Positions 30,476-40,115 of a DNA stretch of 64,000 nt are shown piece after piece. The translations under genes were made by a program, and so were the position numbers. This stretch comes from Candidatus Scalindua japonica (GTDB taxonomy: Bacteria > Planctomycetota > Brocadiia > Brocadiales > Scalinduaceae): positions 60,808 through 124,807 of the forward strand of contig NZ_BAOS01000011.1 in NCBI RefSeq assembly GCF_002443295.1, given 5' to 3'. The notes below the pieces were generated by a model. It made no database searches. It was given only the letters and a program-made list of their open reading frames with translations, and was not told the DNA's origin. Numbering within the stretch: the first letter of the stretch is position 1; every line of letters begins with the position of its first letter.

Positions 30476-32044
30476 TTAGAACTTCATCGTTGTCTGTAAG
30501 TAGAACCAGTCGGTATCTCCTCTATCTCCACCTCTGGCATCTTCTACGAATTTACCAGCCATGTATTTCGAGTAACCGGCAACAACACCAAAATTCTTTA
30601 ACAGTTTGTATTTAACGGTAACATCAATTTCGTCACCATAGTTATCACTTACACTAGAACCACCTACACCGCGTCCAGCTCCACCAACAGTATACCAATC
30701 ATCTAATCTATCTGCTGCGCTGAAATTATGATAATCGACTTTCACCAACATCTTCTTTGTCGGTTGAAATGACAGATGACCCTGATGGTCTCTGATGTTC
30801 TGCCATGCATGGAAATCGATATAACCCATTGTTGCGTGGCCTGTTGGATACAGATGACTAAATGTTTCATTGTCACCATCTGTTGGATCATCATCACCAG
30901 ATGCAAATACGTAGCTATAACCTATTCTTGGAGACCATGGAATGTCCTTGAATGTATAGCCGATATCGTATGCACCACCATAAGCATCAATATCCTGTGA
31001 TCGATAGGTAACTGCTTCAGTTCTACCAAACTGCCATGCCTGTTCAAAAGTAAAATCTACACCGGGTAACCAATGTATATTTTTACCTACAAGTCTACCA
31101 CCTACATGATAACGCTGCTCTCCGCCAATAGCAGTACTTGCACCAGGTGGTAATGTTGCAAAATCAGGAGATCTATCTCCATCTGCATCTCTACTCCTGT
31201 TTCTGATAGCAATATATGGCTCAACAGTTAACCCTTCAAGTACTTTTACTCCCGCATACATACCCCAGAAAAGCTCATCTCTTACACTTCTATAAGGACC
31301 ATTATTTGTAGCAGTTGCACCAACTACCGGAACAGTACCATTTGCAAGTAATGCTCTACCAGTAGTACCGGTTGCACCAAAAGTATTATCACCGGAAGCA
31401 ACGCCTGTCTGGTCTTCTGAAATCTGGTACGCCCAAAGATCAACCCAGACATTCTTCTTGTTATCATATCTGAACTTTATACCGTCATAAGACCTTGACT
31501 GGTTAGCCCAGTTCAGGTGACCAAACCATCTGTTTTTACCATACCACTGCTGCCATCTACCGACCCTCAAACTCGTATTATTGAGCAATGAAGTGAAATC
31601 ACCCAAATTCCTCAACTCAACAAATCCTTCGAGGAGATCAACCCTGGAAAGGTTACCAGTAGTACTCTGTTCAGCACCAAAAGTACGGACATCCTGTAAC
31701 TTTACAAAACCCCTTACATTTCTATTTACATCAGCATCCAAAGAGAGCCTTACCCTCTGAAGTGTAAATTCACTATCTATGGCATTATTCCCTCCATTAC
31801 CTGCTCCATCTGATCTAAATTCAAACCTGTGCCTTATATCAAAGCCCATCTTTAAGCCTCTGATTTTTGGCGCACTGACATTCCCGCCACCGCCAGGCTT
31901 TGATTCCAGCGCCTCTATCCTCTTGATGAGGTCAGACAGCGCAGGCTCAGCCGCCTTAACATCCTGCATCCCAACCAACGCACACGCTGATGTGATTGTG
32001 AATACTGATGCTAAAATTATAAAACAATTCCTTATTTTTGACAT
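30476..32044 (-). CDS. outer membrane porin with N-terminal signal peptide
   Basis: About 522 residues. MSKIRNCFIILASVFTITSA begins a Sec signal peptide ending near VKAAEP. A short heptad stretch (LSDLIKRIEALESK) and a glycine linker precede a beta-barrel with alternating aromatic strands (GFDIRHRFEFRSDG, RVRLSLDADVNRNVRGFVKLQDV, VWVDLWAYQISED) and a C-terminal phenylalanine (TTMKF). It resembles alginate-export/FmdC-type porins found in quantity in anammox bacteria. I chose the ATG at 32044, preceded by a G-rich stretch, over an upstream TTG. Its own promoter, operator-like repeat and terminator make it monocistronic. Confidence 0.8.
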   Translation of the reverse strand: MSKIRNCFIILASVFTITSACALVGMQDVKAAEPALSDLIKRIEALESKPGGGGNVSAPKIRGLKMGFDIRHRFEFRSDGAGNGGNNAIDSEFTLQRVRLSLDADVNRNVRGFVKLQDVRTFGAEQSTTGNLSRVDLLEGFVELRNLGDFTSLLNNTSLRVGRWQQWYGKNRWFGHLNWANQSRSYDGIKFRYDNKKNVWVDLWAYQISEDQTGVASGDNTFGATGTTGRALLANGTVPVVGATATNNGPYRSVRDELFWGMYAGVKVLEGLTVEPYIAIRNRSRDADGDRSPDFATLPPGASTAIGGEQRYHVGGRLVGKNIHWLPGVDFTFEQAWQFGRTEAVTYRSQDIDAYGGAYDIGYTFKDIPWSPRIGYSYVFASGDDDPTDGDNETFSHLYPTGHATMGYIDFHAWQNIRDHQGHLSFQPTKKMLVKVDYHNFSAADRLDDWYTVGGAGRGVGGSSVSDNYGDEIDVTVKYKLLKNFGVVAGYSKYMAGKFVEDARGGDRGDTDWFYLQTTMKF

Positions 32045-32111
32045 ACTTAACCCCCCCAAAAAAATATAAATTAAGTTCAGTACATACTATCGAATAAACT
32101 CTAATCTAACA

Positions 32112-32140
32112 ACTATACTATATAAATAAACCAATAGCAA
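32112..32140 (-). promoter_or_regulatory. sigma70-like promoter of the porin gene
   Basis: On the minus strand TTGCTA and TATAGT are separated by 17 bases, close to the sigma70 consensus. The -10 lies 68 bases before the chosen start. Prediction from sequence only. Confidence 0.45.
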
Positions 32141-32142
32141 GC

Positions 32143-32183
32143 ATGATTTATTAAATAATATTAATTACAATTTAATAAATCAT
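32143..32183. promoter_or_regulatory. perfect 14-bp inverted repeat upstream of the porin promoter
   Basis: ATGATTTATTAAAT at 32143-32156 and its exact reverse complement at 32170-32183, separated by 13 bases. It lies directly upstream of the -35 box, a usual place for an activator or dual regulator. The region is A+T-rich, but a perfect 14-base match is unlikely by chance. Regulator unknown. Confidence 0.5.
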
Positions 32184-32727
32184 TCAAATAAAATATGCAA
32201 AAGCAATGCTGTCAAGTTTGGTACAGGACGAGTGGGTCTCCCCTATTTCCACAACCACTGCAACGTCAGTTAGTTACAATTGATGCTGGTTGTTTCAACA
32301 TCCATTTTCTCACTTACGAGACTTAAAGGGAGCAAAGAATAAAAACAATCTCAATTAATTCCAGAAGTATCCGAATTAGATTTTACGAATACCTTTTTGT
32401 CACAAAATATCCATTTTCTCGGATATCCAGGTGGTTCTTCAATCCGGATACCTGCCTAAGTCTGCCCTAAGAATGCCTGGAGCAGGGAACACACAAGAAG
32501 AACAACGGTAACATTAACCGTGTAATATTATAAATAAAAATCTAACCAGATGCTACTAAATAAATATAAATAAACAGATAGTTAAACCGCTTCCCATCAA
32601 AACATAAACAAAAAAGATTAAGTATTAAGATAAAAGAATTTGCGAGTACTTAAGCTTTAATCCCCTGCTTACGTTCTCTGCGGCCCTGAGCGAGAATATC
32701 TTTTTTAATTCAAACGAAAGCCTATGG
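32184..32727. other. intergenic region between the porin gene and the bc/HAO-like operon
   Basis: A 544-base A+T-rich stretch without a plausible coding frame. It holds the 3' end of the bc operon transcript; I see no strong stem with a T run, so termination there is unexplained. Confidence 0.4.
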
Positions 32728-34356
32728 CTACTTACCTCCAAGGCCTATTCCCAACTTAGCTTCAATATTGTACACCCTTTCCAACATATCATGTTGCGAT
32801 TTGATACGTGATAACTGGTTTACCATTGGGGCCCAGCCCCACCACCATGCATAGTCCTGCTGACCGTGTGCCACTCCCTTATAACCCTTGAGCGCATACC
32901 AGAACCACATGTTTCCATATTCAGTTTCAATCTGACTGGGATTACCATCATCATGTCTGAAATTAGCATAAACACCAAGAATAGGGCCAACTACGGGGAT
33001 CTTACCCTTCGACATCTTAAGCGCCTTAAAAACACCTTCGCCAAGCAGCTTAATACCAAGCTTGTCGGCAAGCACATCGCCCATTGGATATGGCGCCCTG
33101 GCATTTACATCAATCCACCCCTTTTCAAAACACTCTTCTACGAGCAGTTGCGCCTCATCCCGTTTACGATAGGCGGCAAACATATATTCATCAAGGGCTT
33201 CAAACCACAATCTTGCAAACCGCCCGCTATGACAATTATTGCAGACTTCCAGCCACCTTTCGAGCTTTCTCTTGTTTTCCCCATCATACAGATCTATCTT
33301 CTTATTTAATGGCGGAATAGTAATTCCATAAGGATAGTCCTTCATGCTGGACTTGTACTCTACCTGTACAGGAGGGAAAGTACCCATTCGCCAACGCCCC
33401 TTGGATGTCACATTATGCCCCCATTTACCAGATGTATTGTTGTACATATGGCAGATCTGGCATGTAGGAGCACGCATTTCAGGCCCACCAAGATCTAAAT
33501 CGTTCAACCCTTTGTCAAATGCCCAGGTGTCACCTTCCATAGCATAAATGACACCCATTTTTGATTCACTGTAGGTTTCTGCATCCGGATGATCAGCTCC
33601 CATGTGGCATGAATAACATGCTTCAGGCCTTCTCGCCTCGTCAGCACTGAACTTATGCCGAGTATGACACCCGTCACACCTCTCCATTGCAGGGTGACAC
33701 TGGTCACACCCGATGAATGAATAGCCCTCACCCCTCCTGAAACCTTCGACATACCACGGCACTACAACATTTGAAATCCACGATGCCCTGTGGCTTGGCC
33801 TCCCATCTGCTATCTCTGAGGCAAACTCCTCTACCTGCTGCCGGTGACATTTTTTACAGACATCATCGGCTACAGGCAAAAACAACTCATCATGACTTTC
33901 GCCATGGCAAAAGCTACATGTTACCTGTTCAATCTTTATTCCGGACGTTTCCTCAATCGCCCTTGTTTTTTCCGCAAATTTAGCACTTTTTCTCGGCTTT
34001 GCATGGGCCGAACTCTTCCAAGACATTACAATCCCTGGAGTCACATCTTCATGGCAACCCATACAATCACCCGAAGCATACTCGTCAAACAGATCTTTAA
34101 AAGCGCTTAAATCAGGTCTGATGTAATGGTTCTTGGGGCTCCAATACATATGGAGAGGCGTTGGTTTATAATAATCAGCCCATGGACCGCTGCCCTTCTC
34201 CAAACCGACCCACTCCTCAAAACCTTTTTGACCTTTTTCGGTTGGAAAAACCAATCTTTCCGGAGATGGATCCACAGTCCCCTGCGCAAAAGCCGCACCG
34301 TTACTTATTTCTATAAAAGCCACACAAATTATCAACACAAATCCGAAATGCCTCAT
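32728..34356 (-). CDS. octaheme hydroxylamine-oxidoreductase-like cytochrome c
   Basis: About 542 residues with a signal peptide (MRHFGFVLIICVAFIEISNG ... AFAQ). Eight CxxCH heme sites begin at about residues 98, 147, 167, 217, 227, 247, 299 and 372, the spacing of the HAO family, followed by a helical C-terminal part. I chose the ATG at 34356 because GAGGAGG lies just before it; the upstream ATGs overlap that site. As last gene of the Rieske/cytochrome b operon it matches the HAO-like subunit known from anammox bc-type complexes. I could not decide whether the P460-type Tyr cross-link residue is present, so oxidative or reductive direction is open. Confidence 0.88.
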   Translation of the reverse strand: MRHFGFVLIICVAFIEISNGAAFAQGTVDPSPERLVFPTEKGQKGFEEWVGLEKGSGPWADYYKPTPLHMYWSPKNHYIRPDLSAFKDLFDEYASGDCMGCHEDVTPGIVMSWKSSAHAKPRKSAKFAEKTRAIEETSGIKIEQVTCSFCHGESHDELFLPVADDVCKKCHRQQVEEFASEIADGRPSHRASWISNVVVPWYVEGFRRGEGYSFIGCDQCHPAMERCDGCHTRHKFSADEARRPEACYSCHMGADHPDAETYSESKMGVIYAMEGDTWAFDKGLNDLDLGGPEMRAPTCQICHMYNNTSGKWGHNVTSKGRWRMGTFPPVQVEYKSSMKDYPYGITIPPLNKKIDLYDGENKRKLERWLEVCNNCHSGRFARLWFEALDEYMFAAYRKRDEAQLLVEECFEKGWIDVNARAPYPMGDVLADKLGIKLLGEGVFKALKMSKGKIPVVGPILGVYANFRHDDGNPSQIETEYGNMWFWYALKGYKGVAHGQQDYAWWWGWAPMVNQLSRIKSQHDMLERVYNIEAKLGIGLGGK

Positions 34357-34493
34357 ATAGCCCCTCCTCATCACTCTGGAATTATAATTTTACAAAGTCA
34401 GAAAAAAAGCAAACTACACCATATTGAAAAGCTTAAAAACGCCCTTAATGCTACATCATAATATACAATATAAATGTTAACTATAATCTAGAT

Positions 34494-35504
34494 CTACTTC
34501 ATATGCGCAATACCCTTAAAATATTCCTTACGCATTTCATGCCTTTTCGGGACATGACAATTACCACATATCTTAAAGTCAAAAGAGATACGAACTAATT
34601 TTTGCCCCTCTTTAACATCACCTTTATGTTCACCTGCCATAAGATGACTGTACACCTCTCCTGGCCCATGACACGCCTCACAACCAACCCCAGGCTCTGA
34701 GTACACCTTTTTATCTTCTCTGTACCCGGTAGTATGACATTTATAACATTTCTTTTTATACTCGGTACTCCCTTTTCTATAGTCTGGCTCTTTCTCTATC
34801 CTTTCAAAGCTCTTAAACTTTGTCTTGCTCCACCTTTCAACATGCTCCGGATGCATTTTTTTGTGGCACCTAATACACTTTCGCCTTCCAACATATATTT
34901 GATATTCACCTGTCGGACCATAAAAGCTCTCCACCCTGAGCCCCTCTTCAGATTCAGGATTCAATTCACGAAGCCGCTTCCACATTCTTATAAACTCATC
35001 TGCTGACGCTGTCCGAGGACCCTCCATTGCCTTCCTGTCCGCGTGAGACCCCTCATGCGCACGTTCAGATTCAAGCGCCCTGCCGTTACCACCATGACAT
35101 ACCGTACACCCGTAAACATCATAAGCAATAGGAAGACCTTCAGGATGCAACTCATGCAACTCGTCTTCATCAATATGACAAGTCATACACCTTTCAACCC
35201 GTGGTCCATTCTCATGATTACTCCAAAGTCCCTCCCCTTTGAGTAATATCTGCTTTATATCAAACTTTGTGTTTTTCAACCCATTAATTTTACCCTCCAG
35301 CGCTTTTGCTTTTTCCGGATCACCCCATTCGGGATTTGACCAGAACTCATAGTCCTCTTCCGCCCTGGCGATCTTTTTCCTGAAAACTGCCCTCTGGTGT
35401 TGTTTCCACTCCGGATTATACTCTTTATAAAACCACACTACAGAAACACCCAGCATCAAGACAGATATTACAAGTAACCATATTAATTTGACGTAATGTC
35501 CCAT
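34494..35504 (-). CDS. membrane-anchored hexaheme cytochrome c
   Basis: A 336-residue protein with one N-terminal membrane span (residues about 6-25) and no cleavage site, so the heme domain is anchored. Six CxxCH motifs start at residues 106, 133, 210, 253, 275 and 313. The segment between the span and heme 1 is charged and helical. It starts three bases after the stop of the cytochrome b C-terminal gene, so they are co-translated. Its likely role is to pass electrons between the bc core and the HAO-like subunit. It does not look like a NapC/NrfH protein, which carries four hemes. Confidence 0.85.
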   Translation of the reverse strand: MGHYVKLIWLLVISVLMLGVSVVWFYKEYNPEWKQHQRAVFRKKIARAEEDYEFWSNPEWGDPEKAKALEGKINGLKNTKFDIKQILLKGEGLWSNHENGPRVERCMTCHIDEDELHELHPEGLPIAYDVYGCTVCHGGNGRALESERAHEGSHADRKAMEGPRTASADEFIRMWKRLRELNPESEEGLRVESFYGPTGEYQIYVGRRKCIRCHKKMHPEHVERWSKTKFKSFERIEKEPDYRKGSTEYKKKCYKCHTTGYREDKKVYSEPGVGCEACHGPGEVYSHLMAGEHKGDVKEGQKLVRISFDFKICGNCHVPKRHEMRKEYFKGIAHMK

Positions 35505-35507
35505 AAT

Positions 35508-36347
35508 TTAGAAGTTTAGAGCAGTATTAAAGATTTGAAGAGACAAGATGTATTTAACATCAAATATATATCTCAGAAGAATTTTGATAGGAATCAACAT
35601 CATAACTGCCATTAAACTTACAAAAATATGGTATCTTGTAACTCCCAATGATTTATATAACTTTTTGAAAACAAGCCTGGGAGTTATTAAACATGCACTG
35701 AAATATAAAATAAAAAACGCAAACCCTCCGACAATGTGAAAATTCGTCATCTCAACCTGTGTCACAGCCTTTACGATAGTTTTATCTTCCCATGGCCAGT
35801 AAAATACCCTACCAGGCCCCCTGAAAAACTGCCCGACAATTATCAGGATATACCACATCGCATAACCAAAGCAGAAAGCTGACACCGCAACCGGCCTCAC
35901 CCTGAAAGAGTACCAGCCAATACCGGACTCTTTATTCGGGTCAATAAAAGGCAGGACTATCAAGCCTGCAAGCAGTATAGAAGGGATCACAACCCCCGCC
36001 AGCCACGGATCAAAATATATCAACAACTCCTGCAGACCGATAAAATACCACGGCGCCCTCTCACAAAGAGGCGTATCTGAAGGATTTGCTAATTCCTTTA
36101 GTGGTGCATCCATAAAAAGAGACCACACCATTATTATGAAAGTGAATAACAGCCCCGCAAGGAACTCTATTCCAACAGAATCTCTGAGATGCTTGACAGT
36201 ATAATCCTGCTGCTTTGGAGTTAAAGTTTCAAAGCCCTCTTTATATTTGGAAGCAACATGAATATCCTTGACATATTCCCACTCCCTCTTTGTCATACGG
36301 ACTATTACTTCATCATTATCTTTTGACCTGCCATGCTCTTCAGTCAT
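35508..36347 (-). CDS. cytochrome b C-terminal subunit (subunit IV-like) with soluble N-terminus
   Basis: A 279-residue protein. The first 60 residues are charged; four or five membrane spans follow. CERAPWYFIGLQELLIYFDPW holds the quinol-site motif, here APWY in place of PEWY, a variant usual in subunit IV proteins fused to heme c complexes. FIDPNKESGIGWYSFRVRP follows as expected. It forms the second half of the split cytochrome b with 36382-37113, located 34 bases upstream. The protein carries no heme ligands of its own. Confidence 0.85.
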   Translation of the reverse strand: MTEEHGRSKDNDEVIVRMTKREWEYVKDIHVASKYKEGFETLTPKQQDYTVKHLRDSVGIEFLAGLLFTFIIMVWSLFMDAPLKELANPSDTPLCERAPWYFIGLQELLIYFDPWLAGVVIPSILLAGLIVLPFIDPNKESGIGWYSFRVRPVAVSAFCFGYAMWYILIIVGQFFRGPGRVFYWPWEDKTIVKAVTQVEMTNFHIVGGFAFFILYFSACLITPRLVFKKLYKSLGVTRYHIFVSLMAVMMLIPIKILLRYIFDVKYILSLQIFNTALNF

Positions 36348-36381
36348 TTTTCCTCCGTAAAGCTAATCTACTAAATACCGA

Positions 36382-37113
36382 TTAAAGCGGCCCTGAAACC
36401 CCTCCCGCTCTTCTAATTCGCCAGAAGTGAAAACCCATTAAACCGGCTATTCCAAGGGGAAGCGCTATCGCGTGCAAAAGATAAAACCTTAACAATGTCG
36501 GCTGCCCAACCGCCGTACCACCTACCAGAATGGAATTCACATCTTTCCCCGGCTCTAACAATGCAAACGGCCCTTTCGCCCCAAATAAAGGAGCATTCTC
36601 GCCCATGCTGCAACCAATAGTAACCCCCCAGTAAGCCAACTGGTCCCACGGAAGCAAATACCCTGTAAAACTTGAAAGCATGGTAAACACCAGTAGAATC
36701 ACACCTACAATCCAGTTTAATTCCCTTGGCGGCTTGTATGCTCCTGTCAAAAACACACGTAACATGTGCAGAGACACAAACATTACCATTAAGTGCGCAG
36801 TCCACCTATGCATGTTTCTAATTAAAAGCCCAAATGGCACAATATTTCGAAAGTCCTCAACATTGGCGTACGCTTTGTTGACATCAGGATTATAGTAGAT
36901 CATCAGGAACGCCCCCGTACACGCAAGCAAAGCAAAGAAAAAAACACTCAAGCCTCCCAGACAAAAAGTGTACATTATTATCCTTTTACCACCCACACTC
37001 ATATTGTACGGGTGCAATTGCATTATCTTTGCAATCCCCCGCATTAAACTATTTATCGGAGAGAGAGGCTTAAACTCACCAAACAAAAGATCACCAAATA
37101 CAGCCTTCCACAC
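36382..37113 (-). CDS. cytochrome b6-type N-terminal subunit of a bc complex
   Basis: A 243-residue membrane protein with four spans. The bis-heme ligands are visible: His102 and His116 (HX13H) and His214 and His229 (HX14H); the 14-residue spacing of the second pair is typical of b6-type proteins. GYLLPWDQLAYWGVTIG is the conserved Qo-site region. It oxidises quinol within the anammoxosome membrane, by family and context. The only standard start in frame is GTG at 37113, with a weak AAGGA upstream; an upstream ATG at 37178 is in another frame (see the frameshift finding). Confidence 0.88.
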   Translation of the reverse strand: MWKAVFGDLLFGEFKPLSPINSLMRGIAKIMQLHPYNMSVGGKRIIMYTFCLGGLSVFFFALLACTGAFLMIYYNPDVNKAYANVEDFRNIVPFGLLIRNMHRWTAHLMVMFVSLHMLRVFLTGAYKPPRELNWIVGVILLVFTMLSSFTGYLLPWDQLAYWGVTIGCSMGENAPLFGAKGPFALLEPGKDVNSILVGGTAVGQPTLLRFYLLHAIALPLGIAGLMGFHFWRIRRAGGVSGPL

Positions 37114-37285
37114 CTGCGTATCCTTAGCTACACAGGCTAAACTTTTACGTTTTTTTCTTCTTCCTTTTTTTCTTCCATAAATGAATTAACTCCCTATCAA
37201 AGTCACAAAGCAACCCTGTCCAGACAAGTTACTATCCACTCACTACTTAGTACAAAAGCACTATAAAAAATACCCAAAAACCATT

Positions 37286-37837
37286 TCAAACAGGCAGTAT
37301 AAAATCCAGACCTACAATCCTCTCCTTATCAACCAACAGACGCCCGTCATCACTAACCTCAACATACGCGCGTGCCAACGGTTTTGGAGGAGGGCCCGCA
37401 AAGTTTACTCCATTCTTGTAAAATTGCCCACCATGGCAAGGACATTTGAATATCTGTTCCTCCTCAAACCACCTCGGCTGACATGATAAATGCGTACATA
37501 CCGCTATAAGCGCATATACACCTTTTTCCTCTCTGATAATCCAAACCTTGCGTGTTTCGATGAACGTTACAGAACCCAAAGGATAATCTTCCGGTTTGCC
37601 CGCTTTAAATATACTTGAAGGTTCGTACGATACTCTGGGGATTAAATAACGAACCACAGAAAAACTCCACATACCAACAAGCCCCCAGAATGACAGCCAT
37701 GCCCCCCAGAAGAGGCATCTTCTTGTGATCGTTTTTGGATGATCAAGAAGCGCACCAGGCTCGTAAGGCCCTTTAATTTCCGTTGTTGCATTACCTCTTA
37801 TACTCTTTAAGTACTTTACATCTATCTTATCAGCCAT
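37286..37837 (-). CDS. Rieske 2Fe-2S protein
   Basis: A 183-residue protein. One membrane span at about residues 42-64 anchors it; TRRCLFW before the span resembles the end of a twin-arginine-type leader. The cluster box has CTHLSC (Cys114, His116, disulfide Cys119) and CPCHGG (Cys132, Cys134, His135). It is the first gene of the operon and takes the first electron from quinol at the Qo site. It lies 172 bases upstream of the cytochrome b gene. Length and motifs are normal for b6f/bc-type Rieske proteins. Confidence 0.92.
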   Translation of the reverse strand: MADKIDVKYLKSIRGNATTEIKGPYEPGALLDHPKTITRRCLFWGAWLSFWGLVGMWSFSVVRYLIPRVSYEPSSIFKAGKPEDYPLGSVTFIETRKVWIIREEKGVYALIAVCTHLSCQPRWFEEEQIFKCPCHGGQFYKNGVNFAGPPPKPLARAYVEVSDDGRLLVDKERIVGLDFILPV

Positions 37838-38386
37838 ATTTGAATATTAACGAAAATTTACTTTTAACGTTAAATAATAAAAAAAGCTAACCGACAACTG
37901 TAACTAACGAGAAACACATGGAAAAGATCAGAAATGCATTGTAAAAAAACAATTCGCTTTAACTGCTAATCAGCCTATCAACACGATATTTTGTAATACT
38001 TTAACACCTAAGCCTGTTTTTTATAGAATGAAGTGTTTAAATAAGCAAAAAGTGTTCCACTTATCTAAAAACAAAGCAGCCACAAAAGCATAAATATTTA
38101 TTACAAAAAGAGATACTCTTAAACAGAACACTTGTTTACCACTTGTTTATATTTATATTTTTGACAACCTGTCAATATTTTTATTAATTTTACAAAAACA
38201 AGGACATTGTGTCAGAACTTACAAAAAATACTTTTTCTGCTCTCAAGAGTTAAAAAATTATGCACTATCCCCAATAAATAAACTTGAAATAAAAACGTTG
38301 AAATTGTAGACTTTTCTGTAGTATTTTCATAAATTTTATTAGTATGCCATTCCTGAAATGTTGATTCTAAATTAAAGGAGGATACG
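37838..38386. other. divergent intergenic region
   Basis: This 549-base region separates the bc operon and the cupredoxin gene, which point away from each other, so it must hold both promoters. It contains ACTTGTTTA twice in tandem near 38127-38146 and the palindrome TTGACAACCTGTCAA at 38161-38175. I see no coding frame. Confidence 0.4.
38161..38175. promoter_or_regulatory. palindromic operator-like site upstream of the cupredoxin gene
   Basis: TTGACA-ACC-TGTCAA is a perfect 6-bp dyad with a three-base centre. It lies 212 bases upstream of the cupredoxin start and its left half could also serve as a -35 box. Function inferred only from symmetry. Confidence 0.3.
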
Positions 38387-38812
38387 ATGAAAAAAAACAT
38401 AATTTTATTAAACATAGCTATTATATTGACAATATTCTCTTTTTCTGGATGTAGCAAAGCCAATCAAACAGATAGTAGTTCTGATAGTAATTCCTCAACA
38501 ACCCCATTACCCCAAACAAAAACACATATTGTCGAGATGACGGGTGATTATGAGTTTGTTCCATCAAAATTAACGATAAAACGGGGAGATAGCGTGAAAT
38601 GGGTTGTGACCGGCAATAAACCACACGAAGTCGCAAGCGGGAAAGCAATTAAAACGGAAGATGGAATGGAGGGTGTACCTGATGGTCTCTGGGATTCAGG
38701 CAAAATGGCTTCTGGGAGTTTTACTTACACTTTTCATACCACCGGTACCTTTCCTTATTACTGTGATTCTCATGCTGATCAGGGAATGACAGGTACGATT
38801 ACCGTTGAATAA
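38387..38812 (+). CDS. cupredoxin (plastocyanin-like) lipoprotein
   Basis: A 141-residue protein starting after an excellent AAAGGAGG. The lipobox FSGC puts the lipidated cysteine at residue 22, followed by a Ser/Thr/Asn-rich linker. The type 1 copper ligands are His80 (NKPHEV), Cys126 and His129 (YYCDSHADQGM) and Met134. The fold core is amicyanin/plastocyanin-like. It is a small periplasm-side electron carrier and faces away from the bc operon across a shared promoter region, so it may carry electrons to or from that complex. Small blue copper proteins are known to accompany anammox respiratory genes. Confidence 0.9.
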   Translation: MKKNIILLNIAIILTIFSFSGCSKANQTDSSSDSNSSTTPLPQTKTHIVEMTGDYEFVPSKLTIKRGDSVKWVVTGNKPHEVASGKAIKTEDGMEGVPDGLWDSGKMASGSFTYTFHTTGTFPYYCDSHADQGMTGTITVE

Positions 38813-39230
38813 TTTCCTTTAGCAGGAAAACCATCTCTTTCAATAAGGCTCCAGTGGAGCCCTCTTAAGAAGAGCGAAGAGCCGTCAGGCAAGAAACCTA
38901 ACCCAGACAAGCTGGAAAACCAGAAATCCGAAGCACAAAATTCGAAACAAATTCGAATGCTCAAAATACAAATGTTCTAAACAAAAGAAAAATGTTCTAC
39001 ACTGAACATTTAAGATTTCAGCATTTGGATTTTGTATCTGTTTCTGATTTCGATATTAGAATTTTTTCCCATAATTTATCAATATATTTTTGCTAAGAGA
39101 ATGATAGCCCAATCTTTCGCTTGCAAAAAATAAACACTTTCCTCTCAATACCCAACATAAATTTGTTGCGCCTTGGCAAAAAGATAATGGCTTGACACTA
39201 AATCAAATTATAGATTACAAGAAAGGGAGA
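38813..39230. repeat. intergenic region with stem-loops and an imperfect palindromic repeat
   Basis: A short hairpin (TTTCCT/AGGAAA) directly after the cupredoxin stop and a six-bp stem at 38847-38861 (GGCTCC-AGT-GGAGCC) may end the transcript. From about 38925 to 39075 the left arm (AATCCGAAGCACAAAATTCG and onward) and right arm form an imperfect inverted repeat of about 45 bases per arm. This composition looks like a dispersed intergenic palindrome, but no second copy lies in this window. No gene is visible. Confidence 0.45.
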
Positions 39231-40115
39231 ATGTTTTATATAATATTACATCATATATGTGCTGCATTAAAACTTATTAAGGTAATGATGGCTGCGTTGT
39301 TAATTTTTTCTTGCATATCGTTCTCTGGATGCAGTAAACCCGATGAAAAAAAAACAGAACAAGAGACAAGGGACAAAACAACAATATTAATTCAATGGCT
39401 TAAAGACAAGGACAGAAGTGTACGACAGATGGCAGCAGAGCAACTTGGGGAGAGAAAAGAAACTCGTTCCGTTAAACCACTGATTGACGCATTAAGAGAC
39501 AAAGACAGAAGTGTACGTTGGAGTGCGGCTGAAGCATTGGGGGAAATAAAGGATATTCGTGCTGTTACTCCATTGATTACCGCTCTCAAGGATAACGACA
39601 AAGATGTGCGGTGGAACGCTGCCGGGGCACTTGGAGAAATAGGCATTCCTGCAGTAGAATCCTTAATAGCGGCGCTGAATGATAATGACAGTATAGTCAG
39701 ACAGTATGCAGCTGTCGCACTGGGGAAAATAAAAGATCCTCGTGCTGTTGAACCTCTGATCTTTACATTGAAGGATGTTAACAGTGGCATCCGGAACACG
39801 ACAGCAAGGGCGATGGGAAAGATTAAGGACAGCCGCGCTGTTGAGCCTTTGATTGGCGCGCTGAAGGATACTGACAGCGGTGTCCGGCGTGATGCAGCTG
39901 GAGCGTTGGGGGAGATAAAGGATGCGCGTGCGGTTGAACCCTTAATTGCCGCACTAAAGGATAATAACAGTACCGTTCGGTGGTGTGCTGCAGAGGCATT
40001 GGGAAAGATTAAGGATGCACGTGCGGTTGAACACCTGATTGACACACTTGAGGACTTTGACACCAGCGTCTGGAAAAAGGCAGAGAAGGCACTGGAAGAA
40101 ATGGAGGAAAAATGA
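39231..40115 (+). CDS. HEAT-repeat (PBS lyase-type) lipoprotein
   Basis: About 294 residues. A hydrophobic leader ends in the lipobox FSGC, so the protein is probably a lipoprotein. After a charged linker come about eight repeats of 31 residues with the pattern VxPLIxALKDxDxxVRxxAAxALGEIKD, the HEAT/armadillo-type PBS lyase repeat, forming a right-handed solenoid for protein binding. I prefer the ATG at 39231 to a TTG at 39192; further ATGs at 39285 and 39288 are possible. Its stop overlaps the next start by four bases (ATGA), so it is made together with the cytochrome lipoprotein 40112-40621. Confidence 0.8.
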   Translation: MFYIILHHICAALKLIKVMMAALLIFSCISFSGCSKPDEKKTEQETRDKTTILIQWLKDKDRSVRQMAAEQLGERKETRSVKPLIDALRDKDRSVRWSAAEALGEIKDIRAVTPLITALKDNDKDVRWNAAGALGEIGIPAVESLIAALNDNDSIVRQYAAVALGKIKDPRAVEPLIFTLKDVNSGIRNTTARAMGKIKDSRAVEPLIGALKDTDSGVRRDAAGALGEIKDARAVEPLIAALKDNNSTVRWCAAEALGKIKDARAVEHLIDTLEDFDTSVWKKAEKALEEMEEK

